This document shows positions 1-11,303 of a stretch of DNA of 64,000 bases, one piece after another. The notes beneath the pieces were generated by a model. It was given only the letters and a program-made list of their open reading frames with translations. It did not search any database and had not been told where the DNA came from. The position numbers and the translations under genes were made by a program. Source of the stretch: Strigamia acuminata (lineage: Eukaryota; Arthropoda; Chilopoda; Geophilomorpha; Linotaeniidae). The stretch's first letter is position 1. Each line of letters begins with the position of its first letter. The stretch lies in NCBI GenBank assembly GCA_949358305.1, contig OX442315.1, positions 5,481,875 to 5,545,874 on the forward strand. Direction: 5' to 3'.

Positions 1-253
1 GGGTTAAATTATTGTCACATGACCTGGCTTCAGCTCTCCTTCTAGGAATGCAGCTGAAGCCAATTATCGGATTAGTGGTGCTCCAATAGGAGCGTTTTTG
101 TATATATCTTTTTGAAGACAATAAAGTTTAACCCCAGTGAGTGTACAAAATTCATGGTGGAAGCAAGCTGCAGATTTATTTCAAAACATACAGTTAAATT
201 ACAAAGAAGCCAGAGACTTTAGAAAGACCAACTAAAAGCGATTGGAATCTACA
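1..253 (+). repeat. 5' LTR of BEL/Pao element (partial, 3' end only)
   Basis: This matches 5927-6179 except for two bases and ends in CTACA just before the primer-binding site. It contains an AATAAA signal near 120. The upstream part, equivalent to 5566-5926, lies outside the window. Confidence 0.9.
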
Positions 254-256
254 TTT

Positions 257-274
257 TGGTGCCGAAACCCGGGA
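257..274 (+). promoter_or_regulatory. Primer-binding site, tRNA-Phe type
   Basis: TGGTGCCGAAACCCGGGA lies three bases after the LTR end. Its reverse complement, including the CCA, matches the 3' end of animal tRNA-Phe as I know it. This would prime minus-strand cDNA synthesis. Confidence 0.75.
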
Positions 275-298
275 GTACCCCAAACTGCAAGTAAAAAA

Positions 299-3037
299 AT
301 GCCTCCGAAATTTGAATTGAAGAGAAGGGCCTTGACCACAGCCATCCAGGCTGCAGAGACATTAATGGCCGCCATCACAACTGCCTTTGCTGGCGTGCCG
401 GTGGTGACCAAAGACGTGCTCAGCATCTGGACAGATCAACTGGCGGGGAAAATGCTCCGCGTTACAAAAGCCAGTGATTTGGCCATGGACTTGGCAAAAA
501 ATGACCTTGAGGTGGACGAGGTGAGCAACGCGATCGACGCCATAGAGGACCGCGCTGCATCAACTAGAGCCGCCATTATGACGTACACTGCTCGGAATTA
601 TCCAGTTCAGCCCGCTGTGCCGCAAAATTTACCGCTACCATTGAACCCAACAATTAACAATTCTATAAAACGAAAACCGTTGGAAGTGCCAAAATTTGAC
701 GGTAGGCGGCCAGAGGATTGGAGTGGGTTCTGGAGAACATTTAGCGTGCAGTATGGAGACGATACACAGTTGGACAATATAAATAAGTTGCTTCACCTGC
801 GCACGTATCTGCACGGGGACGCTTTGAATGACATCAAAGCGTTAGAAATTACTGTACCAAATTACCTGGTTGCAGTTGATCGCCTAAAAAAGAAATATGG
901 CGATAAACTTTTGCTTGAAAATCGATTTATAAATAATTTATCCGTTTTGCCTGCAGTAAAAGACGAAAAGGATCATGCTGGACTGCAGCGTTTGCACCGT
1001 CACGTCGAGATAAACATCAAGAATTTGAGCAACATCGACGTGGGCCTCGAGGAGTATCAAAGGACGCTGTTTCCCACACTGGCCACAGCAATCCCACGCA
1101 CACTAATGCGTGAATATGATCGAGAGAACGCTGCGGAACGATCGGTCCCCCGCCTCATGAACTGGCTGCACGATTTCGTGACGAAAGAAGCACAATACGA
1201 AATGATGGCGAGCCAATCAAAACAGACTGCATCACATCAAAAATCGAACGTGACTCCCGACGCTCCGAGCTTCAAGAAGGAGAAGAAACGATTCGACAGG
1301 AAAGACAAGAGAGTCCAAGAAAGCTTCGCGTCGATGATGTCGATTGCTGTCAAATCCTGCCAATTTTGCGAATCGAAGAGCCATGATCGAAAAGTCTGCC
1401 CACTCAACGCCGAGGAGCGAATGGCAAAACTAAAAGCAAAAAACGTTTGTTTTCGGTGTCTCGGACGAACACCGCACCCGACCAAAGAATGCCGCACGTC
1501 AATGAAGTGCTTTCGATGCGAGGGACAGCACCACACATATTTGTGCACCAAGCCAAAATCGACAGCAAACAACGAATCAAGTTCCGACAGACAAATTGAG
1601 GTGACTGAAATTAAACAAAATGCAGTTGTCAGCGTAAACCGACCAGCTGTCGAGTTTTTGATGATTCAAATGGCACAATTAAGCGGAGAGAAGCTGCAAA
1701 CCAGGGGTGTCTGCTACATAGACGGCGGGGCGCAACGCACGTTTATTCGCGCCGACGTGGCCCAGAAATTAAAATTGAAAAAATTGGGCACGGAGAAAAT
1801 AAACCTCGCCACCTTTGGTCAGCATCCCAAGATGGAAGTGAGAAACCGAGTCCAGGTGAAGATACAACCGATCAATGGAACATCTCCAGCCATATTAATC
1901 GACGCAATTGAAACGCCACGATGCACGACCACTTCAACTGAAATTCCGACCCCCCAGTTAAGCAGCAAATTAAAAGACTTGGGAATCCAAGTGAACTGCA
2001 GACAGGCCGCCTTGCATTCGAGCGAAGTAGACATTCTGCTTGGCGTGGATCATTACAACAAAATTACCACGGGTCAATCTAAATTTATCGAGGAAAATTT
2101 GGCTGCTGTAAACACAATTTTGGGATGGACGTTGCACGGACAAACGACGCAGGGGACACAACTCATCGCGTCGCCGACACAGGCCAACAAAATAACTATT
2201 ATTCCTTCCACAGACGACCTGTTACGAAAATTTTGGGAGCTTGAATCGATTGGAGTCCAGCACGAGTCCATGACCACCATGGGAGATGAGGAGATAATGA
2301 AAAAATTCGATCAAACCATCAACTGGACAGGAAGCCATTATTCCGTCCAACTGCCGTGGACAGTGAATCCGGATGAGCTCGCTGACAACTACCAAATCGC
2401 CGAGCAGAGATTTCTCAATTTGATACGTCGTTTCTGTAAGCAGCCCAATTTATATCTCGAGTATAAAAAAGTCATTGATGAGCAGATCGAGCAGAACATT
2501 GTTGAAGAGGTGCCAAAAGGCGAAATTCCCGGTCCCGTTTACTACATGCCACACAGGCCTGTGGTCAAGGAAAATCGAGTGACGACCAAATTGCGAATAG
2601 TATTCGACGCTTCTTCACATAAAAAGGGCCAATTGTCTCTAAATGACTGTTTATCAAAGGGAGCCAATCTACTCCCGTCTTTGATTTTTGTTTTGCTGAA
2701 ATTTCGAATTCATGAGTTTGCATTAATAGCCGATATCAAGAAAGCATTTCATCAGATAGAGATTGCCATGAAGGATTGCGATGCAACCCGCTTTTTTTGG
2801 ATCGATGAACTGTGGGACGGAATTGGACGAGCAATAATCAAGATTTTACGCCAAACTCGAGTGCTGTTCGGAGCCGCCCCCAGCCCATTCCTGCTGAGTG
2901 CGACCATAAAGCACCATTTGAAGAAATTTAAAGACGAATTTCCACTAGCCGTCGAATTCATAAATCGATTTCTCTACATGGACGATTTGATATCTTCCCT
3001 GGACAGCGAGAAAAAGGCAGAGGAAATTTTTCGATAG
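299..3037 (+). CDS. BEL/Pao Gag-protease-RT, ended by an in-frame TAG
   Basis: The first part of a Gag-Pol polyprotein. I use the ATG at 299 because the open frame extends back into the LTR and primer site. The N-terminal half is Gag. Three Cys/His knuckles lie at about 1357-1545 (CQFC, CFRC and CFRC motifs, each followed by His and Cys). A retropepsin-like DGG motif is near 1720. The Pao-type RT follows, with its YMDD catalytic motif near 2975-2986. The frame stops at TAG 3035-3037, inside the RT, and continues open in the same frame to 5611. The family normally has one uninterrupted polyprotein, so I read this TAG as an inactivating point mutation. Readthrough is less likely because the stop is within a catalytic domain. 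Confidence 0.85.
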   Translation: MPPKFELKRRALTTAIQAAETLMAAITTAFAGVPVVTKDVLSIWTDQLAGKMLRVTKASDLAMDLAKNDLEVDEVSNAIDAIEDRAASTRAAIMTYTARNYPVQPAVPQNLPLPLNPTINNSIKRKPLEVPKFDGRRPEDWSGFWRTFSVQYGDDTQLDNINKLLHLRTYLHGDALNDIKALEITVPNYLVAVDRLKKKYGDKLLLENRFINNLSVLPAVKDEKDHAGLQRLHRHVEINIKNLSNIDVGLEEYQRTLFPTLATAIPRTLMREYDRENAAERSVPRLMNWLHDFVTKEAQYEMMASQSKQTASHQKSNVTPDAPSFKKEKKRFDRKDKRVQESFASMMSIAVKSCQFCESKSHDRKVCPLNAEERMAKLKAKNVCFRCLGRTPHPTKECRTSMKCFRCEGQHHTYLCTKPKSTANNESSSDRQIEVTEIKQNAVVSVNRPAVEFLMIQMAQLSGEKLQTRGVCYIDGGAQRTFIRADVAQKLKLKKLGTEKINLATFGQHPKMEVRNRVQVKIQPINGTSPAILIDAIETPRCTTTSTEIPTPQLSSKLKDLGIQVNCRQAALHSSEVDILLGVDHYNKITTGQSKFIEENLAAVNTILGWTLHGQTTQGTQLIASPTQANKITIIPSTDDLLRKFWELESIGVQHESMTTMGDEEIMKKFDQTINWTGSHYSVQLPWTVNPDELADNYQIAEQRFLNLIRRFCKQPNLYLEYKKVIDEQIEQNIVEEVPKGEIPGPVYYMPHRPVVKENRVTTKLRIVFDASSHKKGQLSLNDCLSKGANLLPSLIFVLLKFRIHEFALIADIKKAFHQIEIAMKDCDATRFFWIDELWDGIGRAIIKILRQTRVLFGAAPSPFLLSATIKHHLKKFKDEFPLAVEFINRFLYMDDLISSLDSEKKAEEIFR

Positions 3038-5611
3038 GCGCGCGTCATCATAGCCGCAGCGGGAATGGAGTTCGTGAAATGGCAGACAAATTCGACCAAA
3101 TTGCGAGCAATAATGCGACGAGAAGTCCCATCCGACCGTGACCTGATGAACGACGAGGAAACCAAGGTTTTGGGATTGCGATGGAGTCCAAACTCAGACC
3201 AGATAGGCCTTGCTGTAGAAATTGCAGAAGACGTTGGAACCAAACAAATCACCAAACGAAGAGTCATATGCATAACAGCACAGATTTTCGACCCATTGGG
3301 TTTTGCGAGTCCCTTCACCATCACGGCAAAGATTTTTTTCCAAACTTTATGGCTAAGAAAATTGAAGTGGGACGAAAAATTAAATGAAGAAATGCAAGAA
3401 ACTTGGGAAAAATGGGCGAAACAAATCCCCAAATTAAGAGAACTCCAACTGCCAAGATGGATTGGATTTAAACCACATCAAGAAAACGAAATTCACATAT
3501 TCTGCGACGCCAGCCCGAGAGCTTATGGCGCTGTGGCTTATATGCGCAGAAAGGAAGAAAATTTAATAATAATAAGTTTTTTATTTTCTAAATCTAGAGT
3601 GGCTCCAGTAAAACAATTGACGCTGCCCAAACTAGAACTAATGGGCGCCCTTCTTGCAGTACGCCTCAGAGACCAATTAATGGAGGTGATGGACTGCAAC
3701 CGATACCATTACTGGACCGACAGTCAGATCTGCTTGCATTGGATAACAAACACATCCAAGCGACCACCAACGTTTATAAACAATCGAGCGATCGAAATCA
3801 GAGAAAAACCGCATGTAAAAGCATGGAAACACGTCGCGGGCCCGGAAAATCTAGCCGACCGACTGACAAGAGGCATTGATGCAGCGGAGCTGACAAATGA
3901 CGAACTGTGGTGGAAAGGGCCAAAATGGCTAAGTGAAGAACAAGAGAACTGGCCAAATAATAAGATGGAATTAACCATAGACCCAGACGAATTGGACAGC
4001 GAGGCTGACGAACACGAGGAGCCAAGCGGAGAAACCCACGCGAATGCAGTTCAACAAAAAAATAATCAAAACATTGCATTTCCAATTTCTAGGTCGTACT
4101 TACGCACGTGTCGAGTGTGGGCCTGGTGCTATCGTTTCGCACACAACTCAAAACAAAAAGCCGACAGCGGACACCGTCAACAAGGGGTTTTGAATGCAGA
4201 GGAACTCGTGACGGCAAAGCAAAAATTGATCATCGCTTCACAACGGCAACACTACGCCGCAGAAATGAAGCAACTGACCGAGGGGAAACCATTGATGGCA
4301 GCATCCAAATTAAAGCTGCTTAACCCGTTCATCGATGCAAATGGAATGATGAGACTGAGGACCAGACTACAAACCTCCAAAGATGAACAAACAGCAACGC
4401 AACCTATCGTGTTACCACAAAAATGCAAATTGACCAAACTAATATTTTCGCATTCTCATTCACAGGTTCTCCACTGCGGTTTGACAGCAACGCTCGCCCA
4501 ATTTAGAGAGTCATACTGGACACCGGCCGCAAGGAGAACCTTAAAGTCAACGTTAAGTCGATGTGTCACGTGCAAGAAGGTGCAGGGAAAATTGATGCAA
4601 GAATCACCCGGATTGCTGCCATTTGACAGAATCACCCGTTGCGAGCCATTTGCGGTCACAGGAGTCGACTTCGCGGGACCCCTGTACATAAGAGGACGCA
4701 AAACAAAGGCATACATCGCACTGTTTACTTGTGCTAACATCCGAGCGGTGCATCTCGAATTGGTGCCCTCGCTCAACACGCCTGATTTTGTCGACGCGTT
4801 CGAACGATTTGTGAGTCGCCGTGGACTACCAAAGACATTATATAGCGACAACGGGACAACTTTTCGCCGTACCAACAAAGAATTGGCTGCATTATTGAAC
4901 AATACCAAGGATGAGTCGTTCAAGAATTATCTATGCAACAAAGGGATCAATTGGAAGTTTATAGTTGAACATAGCCCGTGGTGGGGGGGATTTTGGGAAA
5001 GGATGGTGAAGACAGTCAAATCCTGCTTGAAGAAAATTATTGGGACTGCATCATTAAACTTTTTCCAATTGAACACTCTCCTCACCCAAGTGGAAGCTGT
5101 GTTGAATCATCGTCCGCTAACCTACGTTTATGAGAAGCCCGATGAACCTGAGAGCCTAACTCCTGCCCATTTCTTGACGGGAGAAAGAGTTACATTCTTG
5201 CCGGACCCTAGTTACATCAACCAAATCGAGCCGACACAAGAAGCCTTTATCCGACAATGGCGTCATCGTCAAAAAACCCTGCTTTCTTTTTGGAGTCGTT
5301 GGCAAAAAGAATACCTAACAGATTTGAAAACACAGTCTGGAAAGTCGGGACTCCTCGAATTGGAAGCAGGCGACGTCGTGTTGGTTGAAGAACAAGGCCG
5401 ACCCCGGCTCCAGTGGAAGATGGGCCGTATTACTGAAGTGCGCGTTGGAAGAGATGGCAAAGTCCGATCACGCGAGCTTGTTACTTCGGGTGGGGCTAAG
5501 TTGAGGCGTCCGATTCAGCGTTTGGTCCATTTGGAAGTTCAAAGTGAGATCGGCGCGGGGGGGAGTGTGAAAACTGACGTTTTACTGTTCACATTCCCTT
5601 TAATGTGTTGA
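3038..5611 (+). CDS. BEL/Pao pol continuation: RT thumb, RNase H, integrase
   Basis: Same frame as the preceding segment, after the TAG. RNase H begins around 3500 (motif CDASPRAYGA). The integrase zinc region is at about 4450-4590 (HSHSQVLHCG, then CVTC). The integrase core has VDFAGP, SDNGTTF and a WWGGFWERMV segment carrying the catalytic Glu (about 4660-5010). The C-terminal GDVVLVEEQ region is typical of Pao integrases. The coding region runs about 45 bases into the 3' LTR, which begins at 5566. Without its upstream half this part would not be translated from a normal start. Confidence 0.85.
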   Translation, partial: ARVIIAAAGMEFVKWQTNSTKLRAIMRREVPSDRDLMNDEETKVLGLRWSPNSDQIGLAVEIAEDVGTKQITKRRVICITAQIFDPLGFASPFTITAKIFFQTLWLRKLKWDEKLNEEMQETWEKWAKQIPKLRELQLPRWIGFKPHQENEIHIFCDASPRAYGAVAYMRRKEENLIIISFLFSKSRVAPVKQLTLPKLELMGALLAVRLRDQLMEVMDCNRYHYWTDSQICLHWITNTSKRPPTFINNRAIEIREKPHVKAWKHVAGPENLADRLTRGIDAAELTNDELWWKGPKWLSEEQENWPNNKMELTIDPDELDSEADEHEEPSGETHANAVQQKNNQNIAFPISRSYLRTCRVWAWCYRFAHNSKQKADSGHRQQGVLNAEELVTAKQKLIIASQRQHYAAEMKQLTEGKPLMAASKLKLLNPFIDANGMMRLRTRLQTSKDEQTATQPIVLPQKCKLTKLIFSHSHSQVLHCGLTATLAQFRESYWTPAARRTLKSTLSRCVTCKKVQGKLMQESPGLLPFDRITRCEPFAVTGVDFAGPLYIRGRKTKAYIALFTCANIRAVHLELVPSLNTPDFVDAFERFVSRRGLPKTLYSDNGTTFRRTNKELAALLNNTKDESFKNYLCNKGINWKFIVEHSPWWGGFWERMVKTVKSCLKKIIGTASLNFFQLNTLLTQVEAVLNHRPLTYVYEKPDEPESLTPAHFLTGERVTFLPDPSYINQIEPTQEAFIRQWRHRQKTLLSFWSRWQKEYLTDLKTQSGKSGLLELEAGDVVLVEEQGRPRLQWKMGRITEVRVGRDGKVRSRELVTSGGAKLRRPIQRLVHLEVQSEIGAGGSVKTDVLLFTFPLMC

Positions 5612-6179
5612 TTTTATTTGTTATTTAGTATTTTATCCCACATTTAATATTTGTGTATTTTTATTTCCTTTTGATGTAATGTTTCAATGTCATTTACTTT
5701 ATTTCATATTTCTTAACTTGATAACTTTGCATTGGTGTTTGTGTATTTTTTATTCAATTGTTCTAGTATTTTAATGTCATTTTATTTGATTTATATATTC
5801 CGATTTGGATGTATTCCTTTTAGTGTTCTATCGTTTATTATTCTGTAAAACTCAATTTAATATTTCGTATTCAATTTTAACATGTTTATCTTTCACATTT
5901 AGTGTCATTAACCTTTTATTTAAAGAGGGTTAAATTATTGTCACATGACCTGGCTTCAGCTCTCCTTCTAGGAATGCAGCTGAAGCCAATTATCGGATTA
6001 GTGGTGCTCCAATAGGAGCGTTTTTGTATATATCTTTTTGAAGACAATAAAGTTTAACCCCACTGAGTGTACAAAATTCATGGTGGAAGCAAGCTGCAGA
6101 TTTATTTCAAAACATACACTTAAATTACAAAGAAGCCAGAGACTTTAGAAAGACCAACTAAAAGCGATTGGAATCTACA
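5557..6179 (+). repeat. Polypurine tract and complete 3' LTR of BEL/Pao element
   Basis: A GGGGGGGAG purine run (5557-5565) precedes TGTGAAAAC at 5566. The LTR runs to CTACA at 6179 (614 bp, TG...CA ends). The last 253 bp match the 5' copy. AATAAA lies near 6046. Confidence 0.85.
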
Positions 6180-6998
6180 TCCAGATTGTTGTTGACATCA
6201 TCTGCTGATGCTGTAATCACATACCAACACTCATTATAGAGAAGAGAATAATTATTACGCTATTGAGGTGTCACTCTCAATGCAGAGTTTCTACTTTTTG
6301 ACTCATATTCAAATGCTGACGATTGGGCCTGATGGAACCAGTAAGAAGAACCATTTCCTTGTTTTTCACTGTCACTCAAAATTGTCATTTTGAACCTGCA
6401 TTAAAATAATAAGATCTCATTTACACTCGAGCAAGTAAACACTAAAAGTGGGCAAATATTGTCTGCTTTCGTATAAAAATACCAAAGCGGTTGGGTGCTC
6501 ATTTTATGGATAATACATACGGAGTATCACTGCAAAACGAAGAGAGATTTCCTGTGTGGAAAACATGTGGGAAATGTTAAGAAAAGATCTACATTTCATT
6601 GGTTAGATGTTCAATTTTCACGGTGGATCTTTTGGAACTTAAATATTTCCAAACACTTTACCTTTTCGATGTTTGGGCATCATCTTCGCTTGTTTTGTTT
6701 TCACCATACTGCTTGCCTATTTCCCTCAATTCGTTAACGAATGAAGCTGTAAAAGTACAAGAAAGTTGTAAGTAAATAACTATAATTGGATAAATAGTAA
6801 CACCATAAACACCGGTGGTAATGACACAAAATGAAATTTAAAAAAAGATGGAAAACGGGTGAAAAAAGCATTTCTGTAATGTAAAAGTCGCTATTAGAAG
6901 CTCTGCATTCAAATAGTGATAAAACTGTTTTAAGAGATAAGAATTGAGCACGGCGGCATCTCAGGGGGAGCTTTGTGAGGCGGCAAAGCTTTTGTTCA
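6180..6998 (-). pseudogene. TRAF-like gene copy interrupted by the BEL element
   Basis: This stretch is an older duplicate of about 9520-10290; long blocks match in the same order. At the left end, 6180-6204 is the start of a coiled-coil exon equivalent to the exon at 9385-9546, and it is cut off by the LTR. Further exon-like blocks lie around 6280-6390 (open from ATG 6388, containing SSYWFHQ) and 6663-6738 (containing NELREIGKQ, followed by a GTAAAGTG donor). The MATH part would lie left of the window. The copy is broken by a retrotransposon within a coding exon. Confidence 0.6.
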
Positions 6999-7522
6999 TG
7001 CGGCAAACTAGTTTTGACACAGATTGACAGATTTCAATGTCATCTATGTTTATTTTGTGCAATTTTTTAAATGTAATTTTTTTAACTTTTTTTTATACAA
7101 TTTTTTAAAATGTTGTCTACTGCAAATAAAATAAAATAAACTTAACTCCAGTATATCAACTTCAATTAAAGTCAATAAAAAATCATATCAATTTAAATCA
7201 CTGTTGTGGTCACCCAGAAGGCCATGTATCACCCTCTTCTGTGGCTTCTGTGGCTTCATCAGCCATTGGCTGTGGCAATAATTTGACTACACTGTATAAA
7301 GGCTTAAAACTGCGTACTATCGTGCCTTTTGTGTTGCGTACAAACTCCCCCCTCCAACACTGTGGAGTTATTGGAAGTCAGATCACGAAAAGAAAAGAAA
7401 AAGAAAGAAAAGTCGCCATTATTCGAAGAATTCTATATTTTATTTTCAATAGAAACTAATTTTATTTTCCTGATACATCAATTTTAAATTTCAACTTCAT
7501 CTACAAATCACCAAGTTGGTCA
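6999..7522. other. Intergenic spacer, nothing recognised
   Basis: AT-rich sequence with runs of T and an AATAAAATAAAATAAAC stretch near 7124. It lies beyond the 3' end of the next TRAF-like gene. I see no supported gene; the 72-residue open frame at 7241-7459 has no recognisable features. Confidence 0.5.
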
Positions 7523-9546
7523 TCAAATGGTTATGCTACCGCCTTCCCCCGAATACAACGTCATCACCAGTTTAATAAACATTGTATCATCAACTACATA
7601 AGTATTAAACTTTTTAAGTGTATCCAACGCTATTAACTTTGGTATTAACCAGCTCACCGAAAACCCGCTTAACGGTGTTCTCGCTAAGCTTTGGTTACCA
7701 GATTTATATCGATAAGCGTGAGGATCCTTAATATCTTTTGATTGATCCACCACAGTAAGCTCACCATTGTAGTGCATGGGCCAGACCAGCGCTGCATCAT
7801 ATGTGCCACTGATCCCTTCAATGTATATAGACATATGAGTATGCCTTCCATCAGCTTTCCCATAGGGATGCAGCACCAGTCGCATTTTATATCCATACTC
7901 TGAGCTGGAAAAATGGTCACTGTTTAGAGTTTTGCCAGATTTTCCAGACTGTAAAACATTTGCAAAGTTGCCAATTTTCCAGATGTATTGAAATGAAGAA
8001 TGTTTTGATGCCAGTTGGTTTTTCAAGTCTATTATTTCTTGGTCTTTTTTGTTGCATAGTTTTTCCAGTTCACCTAGATGAGACAAAATGTTATGTAATA
8101 AAAAAAGGGAATACACTGACTTGTGAGAATAGTTTTTTTGGTTTAAAGTGTTGCCCCATTGACAGTGACACTTCACTGTACAGCTTCTGCAAAACTTGCA
8201 GTGACATTGGACAACTTTCAGATAATAACTTTTGAAGAGTTTTTTTAGTTACCGTACGTTCCGTCATGTGTGTCATAGTATTGTTCTTTTGTTATATTAG
8301 TTTACCTTTTAAATCAAAACATTATGCTTGTACAGTTGCTGTTTTGCTTAGCTAGTAAAAGGTTCCGAAAACATTTTGTGCCCAAGAGACTTCAAATTAT
8401 TTTGAGTTGGTTTTCATTAACCGACAAGAACCCACCGAGAGAAGTCCCGAAACATCACAACTTACTGTGCGTTGATGACAATTTTTTCTCGTATTTTTCC
8501 ATCTTATCAGACTGCTCTACTTGTTGTGTACGAAGTGTATCTACAGCACGATTACATGATTACGTGGAAGTTAGAAATGATAGTTTTAAGAATATTATAC
8601 AATACCTAATGCGTTGCTTTGGATTGCTAGTGTTTTCTCAAGTTCATTCGTCTTATCGTTCAGTGCTCCATTTGCTTCAAGAAATTTCTTTTCTAAAATT
8701 TAAGTTACCAATCTTTAATTTACAGTCATAATATTTTTATGAGGTTTAACCATGAATTTGGCACTTGAGACCAACCATGGTTATTACCTGTTTGCAATTC
8801 CAAGTTGGTTGAAGATTCATTTATGAATTCTCTTAAGACATCTAAAAATAAATTTTAAATGGAAGAATTCAGTATAAAATAGAATTTGATGGATTGAAGA
8901 ATCAATTTGAACATTTGCTTTACTCAACATCATATAATTGCAAAATTTAATTATTTTTTTTAATTGCTATAGTCTTGTTCAAATCAAAAAGAGTCCTAAA
9001 TCCTATTGGTCGAGCCTCATTACTACTAACTAACACTAGGAGAAATAGTTTTGATTTTTATTTATTTTTGTGATAGTTATGACCGTTTACTCGTAAGTTA
9101 ATATAATTTCGATTTGTTCTATTAAAAAATATTATTTCCATTTATGAAATAAAGTTTTATGCACATATAAATGTCAAACTCATGTTTGTTTTGTTTATTG
9201 GTTGCTTTGTCTGGAAAGCAAACAATAGGTAATCGATTACAATGTCGTACATTGTAATGTAATTCTGGTCTTTGGGTCTAGTTTTTGGATCACTACACCA
9301 ATAAAATGGCTCGACCAATGGGATTTAGGACTCTTTTTGACTCGAACAAGACTATACCTTTCTAATTTTCTGGTATTGTACTACCATAATTGTGTTCTAA
9401 GTCTTCTATCTTCTTACGCTGTTCCAACTGCGGAGCTAGCATCTCTTGTTTATATAAATCAATCTTAATTTCCTGAATTTTCATAGAATCCTCCAAGGTA
9501 CCCACAGTAACAAATTGATGCTCCGGATTGCTATTGACATCATCTG
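7523..9546 (-). CDS. TRAF-like MATH-domain protein, 3' exons (copy Q)
   Basis: Four exons read in one phase: 9385-9546, 8788-8841, 8606-8674 and 7523-8073. The first three encode heptad-rich coiled coil (for example NGALNDKTNELEKTL). The last encodes a short coil and then a TRAF-C/MATH domain with the family signatures SSEYGYKMRLVLHPYG and YDAALVWPMHYN, ending at a stop. MATH domains of this kind trimerise on the coiled coil and bind receptor tails or adaptor peptides. Zinc-finger exons like those of the two complete paralogues in this window were not found upstream, so this copy may have lost them or may be incomplete. Intron 8842-9384 holds an inverted-repeat element. Confidence 0.72.
8968..9356. 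mobile_element. Inverted-repeat (MITE-like) element with about 49-bp ends
   Basis: The left arm starting TATAGTCTTGTTC (8968-9016) is the reverse complement of the right arm ending GAACAAGACTATA (9308-9356), with about three mismatches. The element is 389 bp, has no coding capacity and sits in an intron of TRAF copy Q. The terminal TATA could include a TA target duplication, as in Tc1/mariner-type elements; that is inference. Confidence 0.75.
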
Positions 9547-10290
9547 CTAATGCTATATTCCAAAATACCAGCAGTGAGTTCTTATTGCTTTGTCTACATC
9601 ATGATATTGAGGTTTCAGTCTCCTTACAGATACCTTCATTCATCAGAAAGTCTCTGGATAGAGTCTAGAACATGAAATCTATACAAGTTTTTTACTTTTT
9701 AACTCATATTCAAATGCTGACGATTGGTTTTGGTGGAACCAATAAGAAGAACCATTTCTTTGTTTTTTACTCTCACTCGAAATCGTCATTTTGAACCTGC
9801 ACAAAAAAATAATATCTCATTTACACCTGGGCGGGTCAATTTGTATCTTTTGAAATTGAGATGTTCCAGAAAAATATAGAACCTTTTCGATGCTCGACTA
9901 TCATTTTCCTTTGTCTTGTCTTCACCATCCTGTCTGCCTATTTCCCTCAATTCAGTTGTTTGTAATGGTGCTATATAATTAATAGTAGAATAAAATATAG
10001 TTTAAAGTAAATAACTACATAAATCCCGGTAGTACCATAAACACCGGTCATAATGATGCAAATGTTAATGAAAAAGAGACAGCAAATAGCTGAAATAAAC
10101 ATTTCTACGACGGATGTCGCTACAAATTAACAGCTATAGTGATTAGTGGTCTTAAAATCATTACTAATTTATAGATATTTTAGTTTGCTTTGGAGATAAT
10201 AATTGAGCAAGACGCGGCATCTCCGCAAAGCTTTCAAAGGGACGGTCAATGGTTTGTACACAAGATTAAATTAGTCTGTCACCTTGACAT
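9547..10290 (-). CDS. Upstream exon candidates of TRAF copy Q (unresolved)
   Basis: The blocks that match 6180-6998 continue here. One is open from ATG at 9789 to about 9700 (contains SSYWFHQNQ). Another is at about 9885-9960 (contains ELREIGRQDG). Conservation between the two copies suggests exons, but I could not join them in phase to the exon at 9385-9546. The latter block is followed by GTTCTA instead of a good donor. This may be a decaying 5' end. Confidence 0.35.
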
Positions 10291-11303
10291 ACATAATATT
10301 TTGTTCTTTAATGTTATCTACTGCAAACACAAAGTTACATCAAGTCTGCAACTGAATTGTTAGTACATCCATATTTGCAATTGTGAAGAACCAAAGTAGT
10401 TTTGTAATATTTATATGCTGAAAACTTGTTATCATGGATTGTGAGTTCATATACTTAGAGCAATTCATTCGCACTCCTGTGGAATTCATACCACTTTAAT
10501 AAACTATCTAATTACAAAAAATCCCCTTTACAGGTTCACACTCTAGTGGCTAAATTCATCACTAACACTACTGACATAAATACAAAAACAATAACAAAAC
10601 TAACATGAATGACTCCACTTCTAGACACTTTTCAAAGATCGAGTTCGAGTTTCATAAGGTGTAATACACATTTTAAAAAAAACGTAAGAAGCAATTCAAC
10701 TACATTTTATAATTATAATTATAATTATAACAAATAACACAACATAAGACATACGAGAGGATTTCATACCAAAAAAAAATCAGACAATTTCAATGGCCTT
10801 CTCAGTTATTTTAACCTTAATCCAAATGAACATTTGTGAGATGATTTCTCGATTTGGACTAAAAAATTCCTCTAGAGTTAAAAAAAAATGTTTCATGGTT
10901 GAAATTAGCATTTCGTGATGTTCGGTGTAAAATATCATCATCAGTGCTACTGAAATTGCTCGAAAGTATGTCTGAATGACTGAAAGCAATACTACAAGCT
11001 AAAGGAGGGTCAACAAAGCATTAACAGACCACAATTGTAAGGTTTCTCGATAGTTAACACAGTTTGTTAACTTACTTTTGCCTCTTAATTTTGTCACTTC
11101 ACAAAATATTTTTTTTCTACAGAACTAATGGATAAATTTTCATAAAATTTTAGGTGAACAAAGCAGAATGTTGGACAAGTATTCAATTAAAATTCCATTG
11201 GTTTCCCTCCTTATTTCCCGATATACAGCCATGAAATTCAACATGATGTCACATTTGTTAACTTAGTTTTGCCCCCCACTGTATGTATGAACCCTTACAC
11301 GAA
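10291..11303. other. Intergenic region, AT-rich, no gene seen
   Basis: It separates the TRAF-like copy Q from the channel gene. It contains a short TATAAT microsatellite at about 10709-10731 and no convincing coding region. The 69-residue open frame at 10780-10989 has no recognisable motif. Confidence 0.5.

Larger units (their letters stand above)
1..6179 (+). mobile_element. BEL/Pao LTR retrotransposon, 5' LTR truncated by window edge
   Basis: The order is LTR, primer site, Gag with zinc knuckles, protease, RT, RNase H, integrase with a C-terminal extension, polypurine tract, LTR. This order and the Pao-type protein motifs mark a BEL/Pao element. The 3' LTR is 614 bp, but only the last 253 bp of the 5' LTR are in the window. 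In that overlap I see two mismatches (around positions 137 and 193), so the insertion is not brand new. The right flank continues as an exon of a TRAF-like gene copy, so the element landed inside host coding sequence. The target duplication cannot be checked because the left flank is missing. Confidence 0.93.

Noticed and set aside
3035-3037. TAG in the BEL polyprotein as programmed readthrough
   Set aside because: It lies within the RT domain, not at a gag/pol boundary. BEL elements normally use one uninterrupted ORF, so a point mutation is simpler.
8091-8276. 61-aa minus ORF between TRAF copy Q exons
   Set aside because: The flanking exons at 8606 and 8073 join in phase without it, and it has no coiled-coil or MATH similarity I can see.
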